The notes under the pieces were generated by a model. It did not search any database and had not been told where the DNA came from. It saw only the letters and a list, made by a program, of their open reading frames with translations. Shown piece after piece: positions 27,328 to 35,358 of a stretch of 35,441 bases of DNA (within the stretch, counting starts at the first letter, position 1; every line of letters starts with the position of its first letter). The stretch spans positions 1 to 35,441 of the forward strand of contig JARLJI010000020.1 in the NCBI GenBank assembly GCA_031291295.1, read 5' to 3'. Made by a program: the position numbers and the translations under genes. The stretch is from Rhodoferax sp. (lineage in GTDB: Bacteria > Pseudomonadota > Gammaproteobacteria > Burkholderiales > Burkholderiaceae_C).

Positions 27328-30300
27328 ATGAGCCAACTTCTCATCAACGACTATCTCCGTCAACTCGATGTCATCAAAAAGGCCAGCGGCAGCCAGCGCG
27401 AAACCATCGTGCGCGAAGCCTTCAAGGATTTGCTCAAGGCCTGGGGCAAGCAGCAGGGCCTGATCTTCCTGGCCGAATACCCGCTCAAGACCGCCACCAA
27501 GGCCAACATCGCCGTCGATGGCGCGCTCTTGCACGAGCTGCGCATGCCGCTGGGCTACTGGGAAGCCAAGGACGCGGACGACGACCTCGACGCCGAGGTC
27601 ACCAAGAAATTCAAAAAAGGCTACCCGCAGGACAACATCATCTTCAGCGACGACGCCATCGCCGTGCTGTGGCAAAACCGCCAGGAGGTGCTGCGCTGCG
27701 ACATGACCGACACCGAGGCGCTGGGCAAACTGCTGAAACTCTTTTTCAGCTTCGAGCGTCCCGAGATCGCCGGTTTTCGCGCCGCCGTCGAGCAGTTCAA
27801 GACCGACCTGCCTGCCGTGCTGCAGGCGCTGCGCCAGATGATCGAGCGCGCGCACGACGCCAACGCCAGCTTTCGGCAGGCCGAAGAAAAGTTTCTGCTC
27901 CATGCGCAGGAGGCCATCAACCCCGCGCTCACCGATGCCGACGTGCGCGAGATGCTGATCCAGCACATCCTGACCGAAGAAATCTTCGCCAAGGTGTTTG
28001 ACGACAGCGACTTCCACCAGCACAACAACGTGGCGCGCGAGCTGTATGCGCTGGAAGGCGCGTTCTTCACCGGCGCCCTCAAGAAGCAGACCCTCAAGGG
28101 CCTGGAAACCTACTACGCCGCCATCCGCGCCGCCGCCGCGCAGATCGGCAGCCACGGCGAGAAGCAGACTTTTCTGAAGGTCATTTATGAGAACTTCTAC
28201 AAGGTCTACAACACCAAGGCTGCCGACCGGCTCGGCGTGGTCTACACGCCGGGCGAGATCGTGCGCTTCATGATCGACGGCGCCGACTGGCTGTGCGAAA
28301 AGCACTTCGGCAAGAACCTGATCGACAAGGACGTGGACATCCTCGACCCGGCCACCGGCACGGGCACCTATATCTGCGAGCTGCTGGAGCACTTTCGCGG
28401 CCAGCCGAAAAAGCTGGCGCACAAATACGCGCACGAACTGCACGCCAACGAGGTCGCCATCCTGCCCTACTACGTGGCCAACCTGAACATCGAATCGACC
28501 TACGCCGCCATCACCGGCAGCTACGAAGAGTTTCCCAACCTGTGCTTTGTCGACACGCTCGACAACGTGGGCCTGCACACCGCCGTGCACGGCACCACGG
28601 CCGACATCTTCGGCAGCGTGAGCGAGGAAAACGTCGCCCGCATCAAGCGCCAGAACAGCCGGCGCATCAGCGTCGTCATCGGGAATCCGCCCTACAACGC
28701 CAACCAGGCGAACGAGAACGACAACAACAAGAACCGCGAGTACCCGCAGATCGACGCGCGCATCAAGCAGACCTATATCGCCGAGAGCACGGCGCAAAAA
28801 ACCAAGCTTTACGACATGTACGCGCGCTTCTTCCGCTGGGCCAGCGACCGGCTCAGCGAGAACGGCGTGCTGGCGTTTGTGACGAACCGCAGCTTCATCG
28901 AAAGCCGCACCTTCGACGGTTTCCGCAAGACCGTGGCGCAGGAGTTTGCCGACATCTACGTGGTGGATCTGGGCGGCGATGTGCGCGCCAATCCGAAACT
29001 GAGCGGCACCAAGCACAACGTGTTCGGCATCCAGACCGGCGTGGCGATCAGCTTCATGGTCAAGAAAACAAAGCCCTCTGCCGCTGGGAGAGGGTCGGGT
29101 GAGGGCTGCGCCCGCGTCTACTACGTGCGCCGGCCCGAGATGGAAACCGCCGAGGAAAAGCTCGCGTTCCTGGCCAGCCACACGATGCGCAGCCTCGACT
29201 TCGACGAGGTGCAACCGGACAAGTCGGCGAACTGGGTGAACCTGACGAACAACGACTTCGAGTCGCTGCTGCCGCTGGCGAGCAAGGAAACCAAGGCGGC
29301 GAAGACGGCCGGGAAGGAGAGGGCGATTTTCAAGCTGGTCTCAAATGGCATCGTGACCGCAAGAGACGAATGGATGACGGATTTTTCTGAGGACACACTT
29401 CGCGAGAAGGCAACTCGCTTTTGCACAGTGTTTGAGTCTGAAAAGGTCCGGTGGGCCGCCTCCCTTGATGCTCAGATCAAAGATCGAAGGCAAAGGACCA
29501 AAGCGTTACGGGACTTTGTTTCTCGGGAAATCAAGTGGACGGAGGAACTGGAAGCGCATTTGGATCGAGGGACTCCCTTGGCGTTTAATTCAACGCATCT
29601 CCGGAAATCACTGTATCGGCCATTTGTTGAAGTACCGACTTACTACGCGAAGGTCCTCACACACCGAACCTACCAGCAGGATCGCATCTTTCCGATTGAT
29701 GGTCGTTGGGAAAACAACGCCATTTGCTTCGTCTCCGGCAATCGGCTTGAGTTTGGTGCTATTGCCACAAACGTTCTGCCGAATTACGCTATTTTTTCGC
29801 TTGATCCTGCACAGTCGGTAAGCCAATTTCGCTACGACGACTCCGGAAATAGAGTCGACAACATCACCGACTGGGCGCTCAAGCAGTTCACCGTCCATTA
29901 CAAGGGCGGGGAGCCCTCACCCCAGCCCTCTCCCAGCGGGAGAGGGGGTAAAACCGGCGGGCGCAAGATCACCAAGGAGGCGATCTTCCACTACTGCTAC
30001 GCTGTGCTGCACGATCCGGCGTACCGCGAGAAATATGCGCAGAACCTCAAGCGCGAATTTCCGCGCATCCCGCTGTATGGCACATCTCCCGCCGACTTCT
30101 GGCCATGGGCCGGCTGGGGCGAGGCGCTGATGGCGCTGCACATCGGCTATGAAAGTGTCGAACCGTTCCCGCTCACGCGCACCGACACGCCCGATGCCAG
30201 GGCCCGCGCCGCCGGGCTGGCCCCGAAAGCCCTGCTGCGTGCCGACCCGGCGGCCGGCAGCATCGCGCTCGATTCGGAAACCACGCTGCACGGCATCCCG

Positions 30301-30522
30301 CCCGAGGCTTGGACCTACAAGCTGGGCAACCGCTGCGCGCTCGACTGGGTGCTCGACCAGTACAAGGAAAAGAAATCCAAGGACCCGACCATCCGCGAGC
30401 AGTTCGACACCTACCGTTTTGCCGACTACAAGGACAAGGTGATCAACCTGCTGGCGCGCGTGACCACCGTGAGCGTGGAAACGGTGAAACTGGTGGACGC
30501 GATGAAGAGCGCCCGCCGCTAG
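27328..30522 (+). CDS. Single-chain restriction-modification enzyme (type ISP/IIG-like, no helicase)
   Basis: 1064 residues from ATG 27328. Likely PD-(D/E)xK nuclease at the N-terminus (D64 ... W78-E79-A80-K81), a helical connector, then a gamma-class N6-adenine methyltransferase: motif X region VVYTPGEIVRFM, motif I DPATGTGTY (340-348) and motif IV NPPY (453-456). The C-terminus (DFWPWAGWGEALMALHIGYE, YKLGNRCALDWVLDQY) matches the type ISP C-terminal region. At this length there is no room for the helicase of LlaGI-type ISP enzymes. Residues about 670-845 are encoded by distinctly AT-richer DNA and probably hold the target-recognition part. REP-like elements are read in frame at residues about 583-593 and 863-873. 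No separate specificity or antirestriction gene adjoins. Confidence 0.83.
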   Translation: MSQLLINDYLRQLDVIKKASGSQRETIVREAFKDLLKAWGKQQGLIFLAEYPLKTATKANIAVDGALLHELRMPLGYWEAKDADDDLDAEVTKKFKKGYPQDNIIFSDDAIAVLWQNRQEVLRCDMTDTEALGKLLKLFFSFERPEIAGFRAAVEQFKTDLPAVLQALRQMIERAHDANASFRQAEEKFLLHAQEAINPALTDADVREMLIQHILTEEIFAKVFDDSDFHQHNNVARELYALEGAFFTGALKKQTLKGLETYYAAIRAAAAQIGSHGEKQTFLKVIYENFYKVYNTKAADRLGVVYTPGEIVRFMIDGADWLCEKHFGKNLIDKDVDILDPATGTGTYICELLEHFRGQPKKLAHKYAHELHANEVAILPYYVANLNIESTYAAITGSYEEFPNLCFVDTLDNVGLHTAVHGTTADIFGSVSEENVARIKRQNSRRISVVIGNPPYNANQANENDNNKNREYPQIDARIKQTYIAESTAQKTKLYDMYARFFRWASDRLSENGVLAFVTNRSFIESRTFDGFRKTVAQEFADIYVVDLGGDVRANPKLSGTKHNVFGIQTGVAISFMVKKTKPSAAGRGSGEGCARVYYVRRPEMETAEEKLAFLASHTMRSLDFDEVQPDKSANWVNLTNNDFESLLPLASKETKAAKTAGKERAIFKLVSNGIVTARDEWMTDFSEDTLREKATRFCTVFESEKVRWAASLDAQIKDRRQRTKALRDFVSREIKWTEELEAHLDRGTPLAFNSTHLRKSLYRPFVEVPTYYAKVLTHRTYQQDRIFPIDGRWENNAICFVSGNRLEFGAIATNVLPNYAIFSLDPAQSVSQFRYDDSGNRVDNITDWALKQFTVHYKGGEPSPQPSPSGRGGKTGGRKITKEAIFHYCYAVLHDPAYREKYAQNLKREFPRIPLYGTSPADFWPWAGWGEALMALHIGYESVEPFPLTRTDTPDARARAAGLAPKALLRADPAAGSIALDSETTLHGIPPEAWTYKLGNRCALDWVLDQYKEKKSKDPTIREQFDTYRFADYKDKVINLLARVTTVSVETVKLVDAMKSARR
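29074..29105 (-). repeat. REP-like element read in frame, left copy
   Basis: 32 bases with CCCTCT ... AGAGGG arms. Its reverse complement matches the element at 29914-29946 apart from one indel and about three substitutions by hand alignment. It encodes the low-complexity PSAAGRGSGEG inside the restriction-modification protein. Confidence 0.75.
29338..29860 (+). other. AT-richer segment in the restriction-modification gene (putative target-recognition region)
   Basis: Codon usage changes abruptly: many A/T third positions here, against strong G/C preference on both sides. A hand count gives 27 G+C of 60 at 29581-29640 against 38 of 60 at 28321-28380. It covers residues about 670-845, after the methyltransferase core and before the conserved C-terminal region, where recognition domains of this class lie. 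Suggests acquisition by recombination. Confidence 0.65.
29914..29946 (+). repeat. REP-like element read in frame, right copy
   Basis: CCCTCACCCCAGCCCTCTCC followed by CAGCGGGAGAGGG; CCCTCTCCC pairs with the GGGAGAGGG that follows, a strong hairpin. Inverted relative to the copy at 29074-29105. Encodes PSPQPSPSGRG in the protein. The type of element (CCCTCACCCnAnCCCTCTCCC) is widespread between genes of proteobacteria; location inside a gene is unusual. Confidence 0.8.
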
Positions 30523-30527
30523 CCAAA

Positions 30528-30557
30528 CGACCCGAACCCAACCCGACCCGCGACCCG
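30528..30557 (+). repeat. Short CGACCC/AACCC-type simple repeat
   Basis: CGACCCGAACCCAACCCGAC then CCGCGACCC fills the 37 bases between the restriction-modification gene stop and the phosphatase start. It leaves no Shine-Dalgarno sequence for the phosphatase gene. No function is apparent. Confidence 0.6.
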
Positions 30558-30559
30558 CC

Positions 30560-31312
30560 ATGCCAAACCCCACCCGTTCCCTGAATCTCCTTGGTGCCAC
30601 CAATTTCCGCGACCTGGGCGGCTATGCCGGCCAGGACGGGCGGCCGCTGCGCTGGCGCCGGCTGTTCCGCTCGGACCATCTGGCCGCGCTGACGCCGGAC
30701 GACGTGGCGGTGCTGTCCAGCCTGGGCCTGGCGCGCGCCTACGACTTGCGCGGCGAGGCCGAGAGCGCGGCGCTGCCATATGCGTTGCCGGGCGTGGCGG
30801 TGCACGCGCTGCCGATCGAGCCCACGGTGGTGCAGCGCCTGAAGGATCTATTGGAGTCCGGCCACCAGCTCACGCCCCAGGACACGGTGCGCCTGATGCA
30901 GCAGACCTACCGCGCCTTCGTGCACGACAATGCGGCGCGTTTTGCGGCGCTGTTCGGCCACCTGCTGGAGAGCGACGCGCCGCTGGTCTTTCACTGCACG
31001 GCCGGCAAGGACCGCACCGGCTTCGCCGCCGCGATGATCCTGCTGGCGCTGGGCGTGCCGCGCGCCGTGGCGATGCAGGACTACCTGCTGACCAACGAGC
31101 TGTTCCGCATGCCGCACAGCGCCGCCCCCGGCCGTGCGCCGCAGGAGGTGCTGGACGTGCTGTGGCGCGTGCAGCCCGACTTTCTCGACGCGGCATTGCA
31201 CGCCGTCGAGGCCGACTACGGCGGCGTGCTGCCGTACCTCGAGAAGGCGCTGGGTGTGGGATCGAAGGAGCGCGAGCGGCTGGCGGCGCTGTACCTTCAA
31301 GCGCCGGGTTAG
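30560..31312 (+). CDS. Tyrosine/serine protein phosphatase-like protein (Y_phosphatase3)
   Basis: 250 residues from ATG 30560. Family signature NFRDLGGY near the N-terminus, LFRSDHLAALTPDDVA, and the phosphatase P-loop HCTAGKDRTG with nucleophile C146 and R152. Length and order fit PF13350 (LipA/MptpB-like), which hydrolyse phosphotyrosine or phosphoinositides. Physiological target unknown. Follows the restriction-modification gene by 37 bases but is probably functionally unrelated. Confidence 0.87.
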   Translation: MPNPTRSLNLLGATNFRDLGGYAGQDGRPLRWRRLFRSDHLAALTPDDVAVLSSLGLARAYDLRGEAESAALPYALPGVAVHALPIEPTVVQRLKDLLESGHQLTPQDTVRLMQQTYRAFVHDNAARFAALFGHLLESDAPLVFHCTAGKDRTGFAAAMILLALGVPRAVAMQDYLLTNELFRMPHSAAPGRAPQEVLDVLWRVQPDFLDAALHAVEADYGGVLPYLEKALGVGSKERERLAALYLQAPG

Positions 31313-31323
31313 ACCCGGCGCTT

Positions 31324-31376
31324 CCAAAAACATAGCTGCTTGCGCAGGCGGGATAAGGGCTGCAGGCCGATTGTTA
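31324..31376. repeat. Interspersed ATAGC/AAGGGCT repeat, copy 4
   Basis: CCAAAAACATAGCTGCTTGCGCAGG ... GATAAGGGCTGCAGG, between the convergent phosphatase and nitrobindin-like genes. Same family as the copies at 231, 13763, 20966 and 35245. Confidence 0.6.
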
Positions 31377-32021
31377 TATGACCTTCTGTTGAGCCGCCAG
31401 CGCCACCGGATTGGGCGTGGGCTCTGCGATCTTGCGCAGCCGGTTGCGGTCGGTGTGGTGAAACGCCTCGCTCTGGCCGGGGATGGTCAGCAGGGTGTTC
31501 TGCTCGTACGACCACGTGCCGTCCGCGTGGATATCGACCTTGATCGTGTAGCGGTCCGTGCGAAACGCCTGCTCCAGAAAAGGATTGGAGATGATGCCGT
31601 TGGTGAGCGAACCGCGCACGGCCTCCAGCGTGAATGACGTCGCATCGGGGGCCGCCTGGCCGACGGCCATCGCGGTCTGGCCCCGGGGAATCGACAGCGT
31701 CAGCAGCAGGGCGTGCGTGGCGGGCTCCCACAGCCAGTAGCCGACCTGGTCGTGAAAGGTCTCCGGATCATCCGGCTTCACAATCCGCGTGTGATAGCGC
31801 AGCCCGTAGAAAAGTTGCGGCCCGTTGGTCTGGGCGTCGATCGGCTGGAGTTCGTAGTGCTCGATGAACCGCTGATGTTCGGGACCGTCAGGTTTCGGAC
31901 TGACGTCCTGGCCGGCAGCGCTGGACCAGATGCCGGCCATGCGGGTCAGTGGCCCGAGGTTGGCCAGCGTGTCGGCATCCGGTTCGGGTTCGGTGTAGAT
32001 GTCTGCGGGGTAGTGATGCAT
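31374..32021 (-). CDS. Heme-binding beta-barrel (nitrobindin/THAP4-like) domain protein
   Basis: 215 residues from ATG 32021. Pattern of the FABP-like heme-binding domain family (PF08768): LGPLTRMAGIW near the N-terminus, FYGLRYHTRI, FHDQVGYWLWEP, LTLSIPRGQTAMA and the C-terminal FHHTDRNRLRKI whose histidines are candidate heme ligands. The GxWxGxG motif of classic nitrobindins is altered (GIWSSAAG), so heme or NO chemistry is uncertain. Eighteen bases separate it from the upstream SRPBCC gene on the same strand. Confidence 0.75.
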   Translation of the reverse strand: MHHYPADIYTEPEPDADTLANLGPLTRMAGIWSSAAGQDVSPKPDGPEHQRFIEHYELQPIDAQTNGPQLFYGLRYHTRIVKPDDPETFHDQVGYWLWEPATHALLLTLSIPRGQTAMAVGQAAPDATSFTLEAVRGSLTNGIISNPFLEQAFRTDRYTIKVDIHADGTWSYEQNTLLTIPGQSEAFHHTDRNRLRKIAEPTPNPVALAAQQKVI

Positions 32022-32039
32022 GAGGGCTCCAGGTGAAGA

Positions 32040-32486
32040 TCAGTCCGGGATCACAGGCTCGACCAGCGTCAGAAGTTGCGCGAGTGATTCCTGCCACCCC
32101 AGGTAGCACATCTCGACGGGAATGGCTTCTGGAATTCCTTCCTGCACGATCGTCAGCTCGGTTCCGCACGCGACCTGCCGCAGGGAAACGGTTGTCACCA
32201 TCTCTCCGGGCAGATTCGGGTCGTCGAATTTGTCGGAATAGCGAATGCGCTCATGCGGCACGAGCTCGCGATACTCTCCGCCGAAGGAGTGGCCGTGGCC
32301 CGTCGAGAAGTTCGTGAAGGACATCTTGAACGTGCCTTTGACTTTGGCGTCCATGTGATGAACCTTGCAGGTGAAGCCGTACGGCGGGAGCCACTTGGCC
32401 ATCGCGTCGGCGTCGAGGAATGCGCGGTAGACACGCTCCGGAGTGGCCCGGACTACGCGGTGAAGTCGAACGGTGTTTGCAGGCAT
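32040..32486 (-). CDS. SRPBCC/AHSA1 domain protein
   Basis: 148 residues from ATG 32486. Activator-of-Hsp90-like START-fold protein: VRLHRVVRATPERVYRAFLDADAMAKWLPP at the N-terminus, GGEYRELVPHERIRYSDKF in the middle, and a C-terminal helix with GWQESLAQLLTLVEP. Members bind hydrophobic ligands; no particular function is assigned. It sits between the nitrobindin-like and DUF1801 genes, all on the minus strand and closely spaced, a common grouping of small stress- or hygiene-type genes. Confidence 0.88.
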   Translation of the reverse strand: MPANTVRLHRVVRATPERVYRAFLDADAMAKWLPPYGFTCKVHHMDAKVKGTFKMSFTNFSTGHGHSFGGEYRELVPHERIRYSDKFDDPNLPGEMVTTVSLRQVACGTELTIVQEGIPEAIPVEMCYLGWQESLAQLLTLVEPVIPD

Positions 32487-32526
32487 GGTCAGCTTTCAAA
32501 ATAGAGGATGACAGGGGCGCAATCCC

Positions 32527-32946
32527 TCAGGACTTCGCTTTTTTCGACGGCTTCGACTTGCCGGAAATGTTGAGGGCAACCGCCTGGAGAACGAGCGCCT
32601 TGAAGGCGGACGCGTCCACTTCTTCGCCCTCAAAGATGTCGATCGCGCGGCGCACGTTTCCGTCGAGACTCGCGTTGAAGAGACGGGCCGGATCCTGCAG
32701 CGCGGCGCCCTTGGCGAAGGTGAGCTTCACCTTGTCTTTGTAGGACTCGCCCGTGCAGATGATGCCGTCATGCGAGAAAACCGGCGTGCCCATCCACTTC
32801 CACTCCTCGACGACGTCCGGGTCGGCTTGCCGGATGAGTTCGCGCATTCTGCCGAGGGCGTCCCCGCGCCAGTCCCCGAGTTCGGCGACTCTTTGCGAGA
32901 TGAGCGCCGATGCCGACTGGCCTGGGTTCGCGTCCGACTTTTTCAT
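32527..32946 (-). CDS. DUF1801 domain protein
   Basis: 139 residues from ATG 32946 (AGGA about ten bases upstream); a longer upstream frame lacks family similarity. DUF1801/YdhG-like features: RMRELIRQADPDVVEEWKWMGTPVFSHDG, KLTFAKGAALQDPARLFNASL and RRAIDIFEGEEVDASAFKALV. Ends in a Lys-rich tail. The function of the family is poorly known. First gene of a minus-strand group with the SRPBCC and nitrobindin-like genes. Confidence 0.86.
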   Translation of the reverse strand: MKKSDANPGQSASALISQRVAELGDWRGDALGRMRELIRQADPDVVEEWKWMGTPVFSHDGIICTGESYKDKVKLTFAKGAALQDPARLFNASLDGNVRRAIDIFEGEEVDASAFKALVLQAVALNISGKSKPSKKAKS

Positions 32947-33057
32947 GGTCCCATCCTGGAAGTTCCATAGGCATTTTATTGACAGATGGTGGAGGATAGC
33001 GAATACGGCGCCATGGCTACCGTGGTTATAGTCGCGCCACTGCGAAGGAAATGGGTC

Positions 33058-33951
33058 ATGCGTGTTGGTCTTTTTTATCTGGCGGCGGGTTTGCTGGGCC
33101 TGGCCCTGGCCGGGCCGCTGCCCGCCCAGCCAGTCACCGAACAGGTTCTGCCCGAAGTCGCCCGCCTGTCGCTGCTGATCGACGGCAAGCCGAGCGAGGT
33201 GGTGGCGGATATCTACAAGCCGGCCGGCGCCGGCCCGTTCCCGCTGGTCATCTTCTCGCACGGCCGGGCCGGCTCATCCGTGGGTCGCTCCAGGCTGCGG
33301 AACCCCATCGCGGTCGGCCACGGCAATTACTGGCTGCGCCAAGGTGTGGCCGTGGTGGCGCCGGAACGCCCGGGCTATGGCGAGACCGGCGGTGCGGACG
33401 TCGAGGACTCCGGTGGCCGCTGGCAGGACGCGCGGTGCTCCGGCAACCCCGACTTCACGCGGACGGCGGAGCATGCGCGGCGCACGGTGCTGGCGACCTA
33501 CGAGTGGGCGCTGCAGCAGCCCTGGGTGCGCAAGGACCGCATCCTGATCGAGGGGCAGTCCGTCGGCGGGATGGCCACGGTGGCCACGGCGGCGCTGAAC
33601 CTGCCGGGCGTGGTCGGCGCGGTCAACTTTTCCGGGGGCGCGGGCGGCAACCCGCATGGCTCGCCGGGCAAGAGCTGCGTGCCGGACAACCTGACCGAGA
33701 CCTACCGCCAGTTCGGCCGGCAGGCCCGGGTGCCCAGCCTGTGGCTGTACGCGCAGAACGACCAGTACTGGGGGCCGCAGATGCCCCAGGTCTGGTTTGA
33801 GGCCTACCGGGCCGGCGGCAGCGATACCGAACTGGTGATGACCGGGCCGGTGGACGGCTACGACGGGCACCAGCTGCTGCTGCACGGCGGGCCGATGTGG
33901 TCGGCGCCTTTGGGTGCATTTGTCAAAAAAGTGGGACTTCTCGCGCCTTGA
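33058..33951 (+). CDS. Secreted alpha/beta hydrolase (dienelactone hydrolase-like)
   Basis: 297 residues from ATG 33058 (AAGGA 33045-33049). Signal peptide MRVGLFYLAAGLLGLALAG with cleavage near PAQ (residue 24). Catalytic triad candidates: S168 (GQSVGG), D235 (YAQNDQYWG) and H271 (YDGHQLL). FPLVIFSHGRAGSS forms the oxyanion region. It would act in the periplasm as an esterase or lipase-type hydrolase; substrate unknown. Located between a DUF1801 gene on the other strand and a CoA-transferase gene. Confidence 0.85.
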   Translation: MRVGLFYLAAGLLGLALAGPLPAQPVTEQVLPEVARLSLLIDGKPSEVVADIYKPAGAGPFPLVIFSHGRAGSSVGRSRLRNPIAVGHGNYWLRQGVAVVAPERPGYGETGGADVEDSGGRWQDARCSGNPDFTRTAEHARRTVLATYEWALQQPWVRKDRILIEGQSVGGMATVATAALNLPGVVGAVNFSGGAGGNPHGSPGKSCVPDNLTETYRQFGRQARVPSLWLYAQNDQYWGPQMPQVWFEAYRAGGSDTELVMTGPVDGYDGHQLLLHGGPMWSAPLGAFVKKVGLLAP

Positions 33952-33970
33952 GCGTGTCGAAGGGCTTCGC
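33948..33970 (+). repeat. Half-unit of the GAGCCTGTCGAAG interspersed repeat
   Basis: CCTTGAGCGTGTCGAAGGGC resembles one arm of the palindrome at 16983-17036. It overlaps the last codon of the alpha/beta hydrolase. Only one arm is present, so no hairpin is expected. Confidence 0.5.
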
Positions 33971-34014
33971 CGGACTGCGCCTAAACTGACCCCGAATACG
34001 AGAGCACCTGAATC

Positions 34015-35220
34015 ATGAGCGAACCATTGTCGCGTCAACAACTTCCATTGACCGGCCTGCGCGTGGTCGAATTTACCCACATGGTGATGGGCCCGACCTG
34101 CGGCATGGTGCTGGCCGACATGGGGGCCGAGGTCATCAAGGTCGAGCCGATCGACGGCGACCGCACGCGCCATTTGCTGGGCGCCGGGTCGGGTTTTTTC
34201 CCCATGTTCAACCGCAACAAGAAAAGCATCGCCATCGACCTGCGCCACCCTGCCGGGCTGGAGGTGGCGCGCAAGCTGGCGGCCAGTGCCGATGTGGTGG
34301 CCGAGAACTTCAAGCCCGGCACCATGGGCAAATACGGGCTGGACTACGTGAGCCTGAGGCAGGTCAACGAGCGCCTGATCTACGTCAGCCACAAGGGCTT
34401 CCTGCCCGGCCCGTACGAGCATCGCACCGCGCTCGACGAGGTGGTGCAGATGATGGGCGGCCTGGCCTACATGACCGGCCGCCCGGGCGACCCGCTGCGC
34501 GCGGGCACCAGCGTGAACGACATCATGGGCGGCATGTTCGGCGCCATCGGCGCACTGGGGGCGCTGATCCAGCGCGGCATCACGGGGCGCGGCCAGGAGG
34601 TGCAGTCGGCCCTGTTCGAGAACAACGTGTTCCTGGTCGGCCAGCACATGCTGCAGTACGCCATCACCGGGCAGGCCGCGGCCCCGATGCCCGAGCGCAT
34701 CTCGGCCTGGGGGCTGTATGACGTGTTCACCGTGAAGGACGGCGAGCAGATCTTCCTGGCCGCGGTAAGCGATGCCCAGTGGGTCACGTTCTGCGACGCC
34801 CTGGGCTTTGCCGACCTCAAGGCCGACCCGCTTCTCACCACCAACAACGACCGCGTGCGGGCCCGCGCCACGCTGCTGGCCGACCTGCGCACGCGGTTGG
34901 CCGGCTACGGCGCGGCCGAGCTGACAGCCATTTTCGAGCGGCACGGGCTGCCGTTCGCGCCGATCCGCAAGCCCGAAGAACTGTATGACGACCCGCACCT
35001 GCTGGCCACCGGTGGCCTGGCCGACGTGCGCCTGCCGGACGGCGCGCGCGCGGGCCAGACCGCCAAGGCCGCGCTGTGTCCGATCACCATGGATGGGCAC
35101 CGCCTGGGCGTGCGCCTGCAGCCGCCCATGCTGGGCGAACACACGGCGGGATTGCTCGCCGGCCTGGGTTACGACGCGGCCGCCATCGAGGCCCTGCAGG
35201 CGCAGGCGGCCGTCGCCTGA
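34015..35220 (+). CDS. CaiB/BaiF family CoA-transferase
   Basis: 401 residues from ATG 34015. Class III CoA-transferase: PLTGLRVVEFTHMVMGPTCG, ADMGAEVIKVEPIDGD, FNRNKKSIAIDLRHP, and the catalytic Asp D169 in GTSVNDIMGGMFG. The C-terminal part has AVSDAQWVTFCDALG. It transfers CoA between carboxylic acids via an Asp-CoA mixed anhydride. Partner acids are not readable from sequence; formyl-, succinyl- or aromatic-CoA chemistry are all known in the family. A monocistronic unit by spacing. Confidence 0.9.
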   Translation: MSEPLSRQQLPLTGLRVVEFTHMVMGPTCGMVLADMGAEVIKVEPIDGDRTRHLLGAGSGFFPMFNRNKKSIAIDLRHPAGLEVARKLAASADVVAENFKPGTMGKYGLDYVSLRQVNERLIYVSHKGFLPGPYEHRTALDEVVQMMGGLAYMTGRPGDPLRAGTSVNDIMGGMFGAIGALGALIQRGITGRGQEVQSALFENNVFLVGQHMLQYAITGQAAAPMPERISAWGLYDVFTVKDGEQIFLAAVSDAQWVTFCDALGFADLKADPLLTTNNDRVRARATLLADLRTRLAGYGAAELTAIFERHGLPFAPIRKPEELYDDPHLLATGGLADVRLPDGARAGQTAKAALCPITMDGHRLGVRLQPPMLGEHTAGLLAGLGYDAAAIEALQAQAAVA

Positions 35221-35244
35221 CGGTGCCGTGCGCGAGTCTTCAGA

Positions 35245-35300
35245 TGCTACAAATAAAATAGCGCATCACGCCCGCTGGGTAAGGGCTTGAGGCGCTTTTG
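35245..35300. repeat. Interspersed ATAGC/AAGGGCTTGAG repeat, copy 5
   Basis: TGCTACAAATAAAATAGCGC ... GGTAAGGGCTTGAGGCGCTTTTG, just after the CoA-transferase gene. It shares GCTAC, AATAGC and AAGGGCT with copy 1 at 231. Possible terminator for the gene to its left. Confidence 0.65.
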
Positions 35301-35308
35301 ACTGATGG

Positions 35309-35356
35309 ATCCCGGGTCAAGCCCGGGATGACAGCAGGGTGCCCGGGATGACGGCA
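35309..35356. repeat. CCCGGGATGAC repeat with hairpin downstream of rpoD
   Basis: ATCCCGGG (35309-35316) and CCCGGGAT (35322-35329) form a perfect 8-bp stem with a five-base loop. CCCGGGATGACAGCA (35322-35336) recurs as CCCGGGATGACGGCA at 35342-35356. This is a well-known type of dispersed repeat. It begins directly after the rpoD stop when read on the minus strand. Confidence 0.75.
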
Positions 35357-35358
35357 GA

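Noticed and set aside
27223..29214. Long open frame (over 600 codons) on the minus strand opposite the restriction-modification gene
   Set aside because: Shadow of the GC-rich plus-strand gene; His/Val/Gln-rich composition, no domain pattern, and the plus frame has clear methyltransferase motifs.
33274..35142. Long minus-strand open frame across the alpha/beta hydrolase and CoA-transferase
   Set aside because: Composition typical of an antisense shadow; both plus-strand genes have catalytic motifs and ribosome sites.
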